In this document: positions 1-5,744 of the stretch, in pieces
Layout: every line of letters begins with the position of its first letter
How positions within the stretch are numbered: position 1 is the first letter of the stretch
Source of the DNA: Deltaproteobacteria bacterium
GTDB lineage: Bacteria; Desulfobacterota; Binatia; Binatales; Binataceae
Length of the DNA: 9,393 nt
Assembly (NCBI GenBank): GCA_021799555.1
Contig: JAJZAG010000137.1
Coordinates: 1-9,393 of the forward strand
Reading direction: 5' to 3'
Position numbers and translations under genes: made by a program
Notes under the pieces: model-generated
What the model was told of the DNA's origin: nothing
The model's database searches: none
The model's input: the letters and a program-made list of their open reading frames with translations, nothing else

Positions 1-1
1 G

Positions 2-202
2 CATATGACACTTTTCCCGGAAGTGATTCGTCTGCTGAAGGAGCGCGGCGCGGGCGATATCGCCGTCTTCGGCGGCGGAATCATTCCCGACGACGACGCG
101 GCCAAGCTCAGGCACGCGGGAGTGCGGGGGATCTTCACCCCCGGTGCTTCCACCGAAGATATCGTCAAGTGGGTCCGCGAGAACGTGACCCCGAGACAAT
201 AG
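2..202 (+). CDS. Cobalamin (B12)-binding domain of a methylmalonyl-CoA mutase-type enzyme, C-terminal end (5' truncated)
   Basis: The frame is open from the left edge and ends at TAG (200-202), giving the last 66 residues of a longer protein. An internal ATG at 5-7 is probably not the start: the His-Met-Thr-Leu-Phe-Pro stretch there looks like the middle of the B12-binding fold, in the helix before the GGGIIPDDD segment (near codons 24-32). That segment and the following GIFTPGAS are typical of the C-terminal half of the Rossmann-like cobalamin domain of methylmalonyl-CoA mutase and related acyl-CoA mutases. The DxHxxG motif that ligands cobalt through its histidine would lie upstream of the window. 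Family role: B12-dependent carbon-skeleton rearrangement of acyl-CoAs such as methylmalonyl-CoA to succinyl-CoA. The fragment cannot show whether this is a stand-alone small subunit or the end of a full mutase. The acyl-CoA dehydrogenase starts 10 bases later, suggesting an operon. Confidence 0.85.
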   Translation, partial: HMTLFPEVIRLLKERGAGDIAVFGGGIIPDDDAAKLRHAGVRGIFTPGASTEDIVKWVRENVTPRQ

Positions 203-212
203 GCGCCGCAAC

Positions 213-1370
213 GTGAATTTTGATCTGACCGATGAGCAGCAGAGCATCCGCACCACGCTGGCGGCGTTCGCCGAGCGCGAGATCAAGCCCTTCGCCCGGC
301 AGTGGGATAAGTCGGAAACCTTCCCGCGCGAGGTGATCGAGAAGCTCGGCGCGCTCGGCTTTCTGGGCGTCGCGTTTCCAGAGCGATGGGGAGGAGGCGC
401 GGCGGGCACGCTCTCGCAGGTGCTGGTCGTCGAGGGGCTTTCGCGCTACGACGCGTCGATCGGTTTGACTTGCGCCGCACACATGTCGCTTTCGACCGGG
501 CATATTGCCGCTTTCGCCGCCAAGGAGCATTGCGACCGCTACGTTCCTGACATGATCGCGGCGAAGAAGCTCGGCGCGTGGTGCCTGACCGAGCCGAGTT
601 CAGGCTCGGATGCGGCCGCGATGAAAACCCACGCGGTTCGCGCCGGCGATAATTTCCAGATTTCCGGCACCAAGATGTTTATCACCAACGGCAGCGTCGC
701 CGACGTGTACGTGGTGATGGCGGTGACCGACCCGGCCAAAGGCCGCGACGGCGTGTCGGCGTTTATTGTCGATCGCGGCACGGCGGGATTATCGAATGGA
801 AAGAAAATCGAGAAGCTTGGGCTGCACGCGTCTGACACGGCTGAGGTAATTTTCGAGAACGTCACGATTCCCGCGCGCAACCTTATTGGCGAACTCGGCG
901 CTGGTTATCGCCAGACGCTGAAAGTCCTCGAAGGCGGGCGTATCGGTATCGCCGGCTTTGCCGCGGGAATAGCGCGCGGCGCGTTCGAGGAAGCGCGCGC
1001 CTACGCGCTCGAGCGGCGTCAGTTCAACAGCCGTATCGCGGACTTCCAGGCGATCCAATGGATGTTCGCCGATATGGCGACGCGGCTCGAAGCCTCGTGG
1101 GTGCTGATCTGCCGCGCCGCGGCGCTGAAAGACTCCGGCAAACCTTACGCGCGCGAGGCCGCGATGGCGAAGCTGTTCGCGTCGGAAACCGCGATGTGGG
1201 CAACGACCAAGGCGGTGCAGATTCACGGCGGCTACGGTTATGTGACGGACTTTCCGGTCGAGCGCTACATGCGCGACGCGAAGCTCTCCGAAATCGGCGA
1301 GGGCACCAGCGAAGTGCTGCGGATGATTATCGCGAAGTCGCTCTTGCGCGACGGCTATCTGCCTGTGTAA
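213..1370 (+). CDS. Acyl-CoA dehydrogenase (FAD-dependent)
   Basis: 385 residues, the usual length for this family of soluble flavoproteins, which oxidise acyl-CoA to trans-2-enoyl-CoA and pass electrons to electron-transfer flavoprotein. The N-terminal helical domain opens with FDLTDEQQSIR. The family signature CLTEPSSGSDAAA lies at residues 124-136 and MFITNG at 155-160, both in the flavin-contacting beta domain. ERRQF at 267-271 and QIHGGYGY at 336-343 are the FAD contacts of the C-terminal helical domain. IGEGTSEV (361-368) carries the likely catalytic base Glu363, in the position used by short/medium-chain and most bacterial enzymes. The GTG start is the first in-frame start after the upstream stop. 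Its ribosome site is poor (only AGG at 201-203), so translation may be coupled to the mutase-domain gene 10 bases upstream. Chain-length or branched-chain specificity cannot be read off. The gene meets the phosphatase gene tail to tail, with 5 bases between the stops. Confidence 0.95.
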   Translation: MNFDLTDEQQSIRTTLAAFAEREIKPFARQWDKSETFPREVIEKLGALGFLGVAFPERWGGGAAGTLSQVLVVEGLSRYDASIGLTCAAHMSLSTGHIAAFAAKEHCDRYVPDMIAAKKLGAWCLTEPSSGSDAAAMKTHAVRAGDNFQISGTKMFITNGSVADVYVVMAVTDPAKGRDGVSAFIVDRGTAGLSNGKKIEKLGLHASDTAEVIFENVTIPARNLIGELGAGYRQTLKVLEGGRIGIAGFAAGIARGAFEEARAYALERRQFNSRIADFQAIQWMFADMATRLEASWVLICRAAALKDSGKPYAREAAMAKLFASETAMWATTKAVQIHGGYGYVTDFPVERYMRDAKLSEIGEGTSEVLRMIIAKSLLRDGYLPV

Positions 1371-1375
1371 CTCGT

Positions 1376-2098
1376 TCAATCCTCGAGCAACTCGCTGCGG
1401 ATCGCCTCGAGGTCCGCGGCGGATATTCCGATAAACTGGTGCATGAAATCGTCGACGCCGCCGTTTTCATCGATCAGCTCAAATACCGGATCAAGCTGCG
1501 CGGCGGCCAACGGCGCTTGCGGGAAGGTCGCGTTGCTCGCGAGAAAATCCTCAATGATGCGCGCGCGATCGACACCGAGCACGCCGAGAATCATGGCCGC
1601 GCCGACTCCCGTGCGGTCGCGGCCCGCCGAGCAGTGAAAGAGCAGGGGATAGACCGAGCGCTGCGCCAGGAGCTTGAAGAACCGGCGCCAATCGCGCCGA
1701 AAATGCATTACGAGCGCGTAATGTTCGCGTCCCGGTGCCGCCTTCATCCGCTCGTAGCCGCGCTCGGTGAACCACGCGTCACCCATCGGGATATGTTCCC
1801 ATCGGACGCCCTTCATCACCATCTGATGCGGTCGGCCAAGGTTCTTGACTTCGGGATTGCTCTGCAAGGTGACGAGCGTTTTGAGACCGATCTCGTGCAG
1901 AGGATTACCCTGCGGAACTTCGGCCAGATGCGCGGAACGGTAGATGCGTCCGGTGCGGACACGGCGTCCGTCACGCGTCGGATGACCACCGAGGTCGCGG
2001 AAGTTGCGCCCGCCGAACGAGCGCAACATCTCAAAGTCGAGGACCAGACGCTCGCCGGACGGCGATGGTGCGGACGTTTCTTTTAGCTTCTCGGACAA
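1376..2098 (-). CDS. Protein-tyrosine-phosphatase superfamily protein (MptpB/LipA-like, Tyr_phosphatase3 type)
   Basis: 240 residues. The P-loop signature HCSAGRDRTG lies at 155-164, with nucleophile Cys156 and phosphate-binding Arg162, matching CX5R phosphatases. The N-terminal GGRNFRDLGG (29-38) followed by GRIYRSAHL (50-58) is the hallmark of the bacterial family that includes Mycobacterium MptpB and Listeria LipA, which act on phosphotyrosine and in some cases on phosphoserine/threonine or phosphoinositides. Asp161 inside the P-loop is also typical of this group. No signal peptide is seen, so it is probably cytoplasmic. The start is TTG, chosen because GGAGG (2108-2112 on the opposite strand) lies 9 bases before it. 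The first in-frame ATG (residue 24) would still keep all motifs. The gene is last of the minus-strand run, 128 bases after the aldehyde dehydrogenase, with its own possible promoter. Its substrate and link to the exporter genes are unknown. Confidence 0.9.
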   Translation of the reverse strand: MSEKLKETSAPSPSGERLVLDFEMLRSFGGRNFRDLGGHPTRDGRRVRTGRIYRSAHLAEVPQGNPLHEIGLKTLVTLQSNPEVKNLGRPHQMVMKGVRWEHIPMGDAWFTERGYERMKAAPGREHYALVMHFRRDWRRFFKLLAQRSVYPLLFHCSAGRDRTGVGAAMILGVLGVDRARIIEDFLASNATFPQAPLAAAQLDPVFELIDENGGVDDFMHQFIGISAADLEAIRSELLED

Positions 2099-2107
2099 GC
2101 GGCGATG

Positions 2108-2112
2108 CCTCC
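2108..2112 (-). promoter_or_regulatory. Ribosome binding site GGAGG for the phosphatase TTG start
   Basis: On the minus strand GGAGG stands 9 bases upstream of the TTG at 2098-2096. It is the only good Shine-Dalgarno match near the gene start and is the reason for preferring the TTG over the internal ATG at codon 24. Confidence 0.65.
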
Positions 2113-2152
2113 GCCCACGCGTTTATGGCCTGCGGGGCCGATCGAGAATTCC

Positions 2153-2182
2153 ATTTTATACGCGATTATTGTCGCGTGCGAC
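2153..2182 (-). promoter_or_regulatory. Possible promoter and operator upstream of the phosphatase gene
   Basis: Within the 128-base gap between the aldehyde dehydrogenase and the phosphatase, the minus strand carries an AT-rich TATAAAAT (2160-2153) that could be a -10 element. It is preceded by two overlapping dyads read on the plus strand: CGCGA-N6-TCGCG (2161-2176) and GTCGC-GT-GCGAC (2171-2182). These would cover the spacer and -35 area. No convincing -35 hexamer lies at the usual spacing. The dyads are built from CG-rich words common in this genome, so chance is a real alternative. If real, the phosphatase could be transcribed apart from the genes upstream. Confidence 0.3.
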
Positions 2183-2226
2183 CGCGGATTGCAGAGATCA
2201 CGAAGGTTTCACAATCCCGAGCGCGG

Positions 2227-3666
2227 CTATTTGCGCGCGATGTTCAACACGAGCATCCGTGGCTCGGTCATTTCCTGCATCGCGTAACGCACGCCCTCGC
2301 GCCCGACGCCGGAACCCTTAACGCCGCCGAATGGATAAGTATCGACGCGGAAGACTCCCGTGTCGCCGACGATCACCGCGCCCGCCTCAATCTCGCGAAA
2401 TGCGGCGAATGCGCGCTCGAGATTGTTGGTGAAGACTCCCGCCTGCAGACCGTAAGGAGAATCGTTGGTTAGCGCGATTCCTTCCTCGAACGAATCGATT
2501 GCCTCGACGGTTGCGACCGGGCCGAAGACCTCTTCGCACCAGACACGCAGGCGATGGAGCTTGCGGTCTCCAAGCTCGACGATGGTTGGCGCGACGACGC
2601 AACCTTCGCGCTTGTTGCCGGTCAGAATACCGGCGCCCGCCTGTGCGGCTTCCGCGATCCACTCCATCACTCGATCGGCGGCGGCGCGATTGATGAGCGG
2701 TCCGACGATGGTGCGGGAATCCATCGGATCGCCAACGCCGAGTTTTTCCGTCTCGGCCACGAAGTGCCGTATGAAATCGCGGTAGACGCTGCGGTGGACA
2801 AATATCCGCTGGACGGAAAGGCACACTTGCCCGGCGTGGATAAATGCGCCGCGCGCCGCGCGTGCCGCCGCAAGTGCGATGTCCGCGGTTTCATCGACGA
2901 TCAGTCCGCCGTTGCCTCCGAGCTCGAGCGCGACGTGTTGGCGCGTGGTTTTCGCCTTGAGGGACCATCCGACCCGCGCGCTGCCGGTGAAGCTCAGCAT
3001 CCGGATCCGCTCATCGGTCGCAAGCCGCTCAGCCACCGGAGGATCGGCTGAAATGACGTTGAGCGCTCCTGCCGGCAGACCCGCGGCGAATGCTATCTCG
3101 GCAAGCATCAGCGCGGGTCCGGGACACATCGGCGGCGGTTTGACGACTAGCGTGTTGCCTGTGGCGAGCGCGGGTGCGACTTTGTGGGTCACCAGGTTGA
3201 GCGGAAAATTGAACGGTGCGATCGCGGCGATTGGCCCGAGCGGAAACCGCTCGACGATTCCAACCGCGCCGGGATGCAGCGGATCTAGATCGAGCGGTTC
3301 GTACTCGCCGCCAAAGCGTTTGGCTTCTTCTGCGGCAAGCGCAAAGACGCCGATCGTTCGCCCGACTTCAGCGCGCGCGTACTCGATCGGCTTTCCGGTT
3401 TCCGTCGTGATCGCACTTTCGAACTCGGCGCGCCGCTCGCCGATCGCGCGGCTGATATTGGTCAGAATCGCGGCGCGGTCCGCGCGTGAAAGCCTGCGCG
3501 TGGCGGAGAACGCGCGGGTGGCGGCCGCGATGGCGGAATCCATCTCGGCCTCTGTCGCGCGAGCCACCGAGCCCACAACTTTGCCGGTATACGGATTGAC
3601 GATCTCGTAGTGATCGGACGAGTCGAGATGCTTGCCGTCGATGAAGTGCGTATATGCGGGCGCCAT
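2227..3666 (-). CDS. Aldehyde dehydrogenase, NAD(P)-dependent (GapN/lactaldehyde-dehydrogenase-like)
   Basis: 479 residues, a full-length member of the aldehyde dehydrogenase superfamily, which oxidises aldehydes to carboxylic acids. Visible elements in order: PFNFPLN with oxyanion Asn153, coenzyme-site VVKPPP with Lys176, FTGSARVG (226-233), general base Glu248 in LELGG, nucleophile Cys282 in GQVCLS, EEVFGPV (378-384), and YPFGGVKGSGVGREG near the C terminus. The VCLSVQRIFVHRSVY stretch resembles the branch with GapN, phosphonoacetaldehyde and lactaldehyde dehydrogenases, so the substrate is open. Three residues after Lys176, where NAD-specific enzymes usually have Glu, there is Pro, which leans towards NADP use (inference). 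The start is the ATG at 3666-3664, which has GGAGG 7 bases upstream. A longer frame from ATG 3699 adds 11 residues but lacks a ribosome site. It lies 68 bases after the second ABC gene on the same strand and may be co-transcribed with it. Confidence 0.93.
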   Translation of the reverse strand: MAPAYTHFIDGKHLDSSDHYEIVNPYTGKVVGSVARATEAEMDSAIAAATRAFSATRRLSRADRAAILTNISRAIGERRAEFESAITTETGKPIEYARAEVGRTIGVFALAAEEAKRFGGEYEPLDLDPLHPGAVGIVERFPLGPIAAIAPFNFPLNLVTHKVAPALATGNTLVVKPPPMCPGPALMLAEIAFAAGLPAGALNVISADPPVAERLATDERIRMLSFTGSARVGWSLKAKTTRQHVALELGGNGGLIVDETADIALAAARAARGAFIHAGQVCLSVQRIFVHRSVYRDFIRHFVAETEKLGVGDPMDSRTIVGPLINRAAADRVMEWIAEAAQAGAGILTGNKREGCVVAPTIVELGDRKLHRLRVWCEEVFGPVATVEAIDSFEEGIALTNDSPYGLQAGVFTNNLERAFAAFREIEAGAVIVGDTGVFRVDTYPFGGVKGSGVGREGVRYAMQEMTEPRMLVLNIARK

Positions 3667-3673
3667 CGTGATG

Positions 3674-3678
3674 CCTCC
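3674..3678 (-). promoter_or_regulatory. Ribosome binding site GGAGG deciding the aldehyde dehydrogenase start
   Basis: GGAGG on the minus strand is 7 bases before the ATG at 3666-3664. The alternative upstream ATG (3699-3697) has only AT- and CG-rich sequence with no purine-rich site before it, so the shorter 479-residue product is preferred. An 11-base palindrome, TGATT-G-AATCA (3688-3698), overlaps that upstream ATG. Confidence 0.7.
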
Positions 3679-3734
3679 GTGCGGGCGTGATTGAATCATT
3701 ATTTCGCCGCGCGCGGACGGTTGAAAGCACGGTC

Positions 3735-5744
3735 CTACGCGCGAATTTCAGCCTCGCCCATCGATAGATACGCTCGATAAGCCGCCGAGGCCGCGACCAG
3801 TCTGGCGTGCGGAGCGTCGCCGGCGACGGCGCCATTTTCGAGGAAGATCACGCGATCGCACGCGGCCAGAGTGCTCGCGCGATGCGCGACGATCGCGACG
3901 ATGCGAGTCCGCGCAATCTCGCGCAGGGTCGCAATCAATCCTCGCTCGTTAGCCGGATCAAGCGCGGCGGCGGGTTCGTCCAGGATCAGAGCGGCCGGAT
4001 CGCACAGCAGAGCGCGGGCAATGGCCAGCCGCTGCTTCTGCCCGACTGACAGGCGCGCGCCGCGCCGGCCGAGCATCGTCGCGTATCCTTCCGGCAGCCG
4101 CTCGATGAACTCGGCTGCGCCCGCGATGGCGGCGGCCTCGCGAACCTGATCGTCGGTGGCGTCGCGGCGGCCATAGCGGATATTGTCCGCGATCGATTCG
4201 GCGAACAGCGCTTCCTGCTGGAAAACGAAACCGATTCGACTGCGGATAACCGCCGGTGCGATCGACAATACGCTCGTTCCGTCGAGCAGGATGTCCCCGG
4301 ACGCTATGTCGATGAAGCGTGGAATCGCGAGCGCGATCGTGGTTTTGCCTGCGCCGCTCGGACCCGCTATCGCGGTCATCTCTCCGGCGCGCAGCTTGAA
4401 GGATATATTTTTCAGCACCGGATTGCCCGGCCAATAACCGACCGTGACGCGGCGCAACTCGATTTCGCCAATCGACGCCGGCTGAGCCCTTTCGCGCGGC
4501 GGCGCAACGGCCTCGCTCGCGCCATCGAGAACACTATGGATTCGCCGCAAGCCCGCGACGGCGGGCTGAACCGTCGCCCACGTGCCGCCAACCACGCCGG
4601 CCGGCCGCGACAGCATCGCTGTATAACTCAGCAGCAACTCGACGTCGCCCAAAGTCATCCGGCCGTGGATCACTTGCGTCATCAGGTAGTAGATCGCGCT
4701 GATTATCAATGCGGCCGACGCCGGTACGAGGAGGATCATCAAAGCCATCACGATCGCGAGCATCTTAAGCGCCGAACGGTAGGAATCCCAGCTCGCACGA
4801 TCGACGGTGACGGCCTCGCGATGCTCCGTGCCGAAGGCTTTGATCAGGCTAATCCTGGCTATCCGCTCCTCGAATGCGGACATCACGTCGCTGCCGCGCT
4901 CGCGCATCCGCTGGCCTTGATTGCGCAGGATGCGGCCGAACGCGGTCGAAGCGATCGCCACGACGGGCAGCATCAGCGCGGCCAGAATTGGAATCATCCG
5001 TTCGTTTGGAAACTGCGCCCACAAAACGATCAGCGCCAGCACGAACATCACGATCGACAACAGCGGCGCGAGCACCGCGGTATAGAGCACGGCGCCGATG
5101 GAAGCGCTGTCATGCATCACGCGGAACACGGCGTCGCCGACCTTCTGGTCCGAGTAACTGCCGAGCGGTGCGCGCATGAATCGACGGTAAATCGCGATAC
5201 GGACGCTCTGGTTGATACGCTGGGTGAGATCGAGGGTCACCATTGCTTCCAAATAACCGAACAATCCGTTCCACAAGCTCCAACCGTCGTTGGCCGCATT
5301 TTGCGTGAAGCCCGCCTGATCGAGTCCGCCGCTGTCAACGTTTGTGTTCAGCGGATCGGCCTGACCGCCGGCCATTCCGACCGCGAGCGCGGCAAAGCCC
5401 AGAAACGCGCAGACGATCAAGAGCAGCGTGGCGCGATTTCCGCCGCCGAGCGGCAGCAGTAGCGTGGCGGCGAGGCCGGTCAGCGGGTGCGCATCGATAA
5501 CGTTGTCGATCACGATCTTGAGCGGCCACGGCGTGAGCAGGAAAAGCAGCAGCGACGAGAATGCCAGCGCGCATTTCAGATATACGAGCCGGCGATGCTC
5601 CGCGATAAACGGCCAACTCTTGACGAGCAACCGCGCGGCCGCGACCGGGCCTATCGAACCGCGTTCGCCGGAATAAAGGCGGCTGGCGCGGATATCTTCG
5701 CCGCCGCTGCCTGGCTCGGCGATTCGTGCCTCGGTGTCAGACAT
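3735..5744 (-). CDS. ABC exporter half-transporter, permease fused to ATPase (second of a pair)
   Basis: 669 residues. The N-terminal part is a type I exporter membrane domain (hydrophobic segments near 56-79, 105-123, 223-243, 248-268, 328-356). The C-terminal part is a nucleotide-binding domain: A-loop Tyr437, Walker A GPSGAGKT (461-468), Q-loop FQQ (508-510), signature LSVGQ (565-569, variant of LSGGQ), Walker B LILDE with catalytic Glu590, and H-loop His621. All ATPase residues are present. Family role: ATP-driven export of lipids, peptides or drugs across the inner membrane. It overlaps the other half-transporter by 8 bases, and both share a WPFI start and a (V/I)GDA(V/I)F coupling segment, so a heterodimer is likely. 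Between R104 and Gly203 it is 37 residues longer than the partner, owing to a polar, Gly/Asn-rich insert around 124-160. The D-loop region is AAALD rather than TSALD. The ATG has a G-rich ribosome site (GGGGG) about 7 bases upstream. The substrate is not deducible. Confidence 0.95.
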   Translation of the reverse strand: MSDTEARIAEPGSGGEDIRASRLYSGERGSIGPVAAARLLVKSWPFIAEHRRLVYLKCALAFSSLLLFLLTPWPLKIVIDNVIDAHPLTGLAATLLLPLGGGNRATLLLIVCAFLGFAALAVGMAGGQADPLNTNVDSGGLDQAGFTQNAANDGWSLWNGLFGYLEAMVTLDLTQRINQSVRIAIYRRFMRAPLGSYSDQKVGDAVFRVMHDSASIGAVLYTAVLAPLLSIVMFVLALIVLWAQFPNERMIPILAALMLPVVAIASTAFGRILRNQGQRMRERGSDVMSAFEERIARISLIKAFGTEHREAVTVDRASWDSYRSALKMLAIVMALMILLVPASAALIISAIYYLMTQVIHGRMTLGDVELLLSYTAMLSRPAGVVGGTWATVQPAVAGLRRIHSVLDGASEAVAPPRERAQPASIGEIELRRVTVGYWPGNPVLKNISFKLRAGEMTAIAGPSGAGKTTIALAIPRFIDIASGDILLDGTSVLSIAPAVIRSRIGFVFQQEALFAESIADNIRYGRRDATDDQVREAAAIAGAAEFIERLPEGYATMLGRRGARLSVGQKQRLAIARALLCDPAALILDEPAAALDPANERGLIATLREIARTRIVAIVAHRASTLAACDRVIFLENGAVAGDAPHARLVAASAAYRAYLSMGEAEIRA

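Noticed and set aside
5..202. A complete 65-residue protein starting at the ATG at 5
   Set aside because: The sequence begins in the middle of a known B12-binding fold and the frame stays open to the window edge, so this is the end of a longer gene.
1058..2086. A 342-codon open frame on the plus strand across the end of the dehydrogenase and antisense to the phosphatase
   Set aside because: It overlaps two clear family members. Its product is Arg-rich with no recognisable motif, as expected of shadow frames in GC-rich DNA.
2879..3610. A 243-codon plus-strand frame antisense to the aldehyde dehydrogenase
   Set aside because: It is Ser/Ala/Arg-rich with no motif and lies entirely within a complete aldehyde dehydrogenase gene.
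3688..3698. Palindrome TGATT-G-AATCA upstream of the aldehyde dehydrogenase as an operator
   Set aside because: A single short palindrome with only a weak -10-like AATAAT and no -35 element nearby is not enough to call a regulatory site. It is only mentioned with the ribosome site.
3667..3699. An 11-residue N-terminal extension of the aldehyde dehydrogenase from the ATG at 3699
   Set aside because: There is no ribosome site before it, while the ATG at 3666 has GGAGG at 7 bases. The added residues do not look like a domain.
4536..5462. A 308-codon open frame on the plus strand antisense to the second ABC subunit
   Set aside because: The product is a low-complexity run of His, Gln, Arg and Asp with no domain. 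The opposite strand encodes an unmistakable exporter membrane domain.
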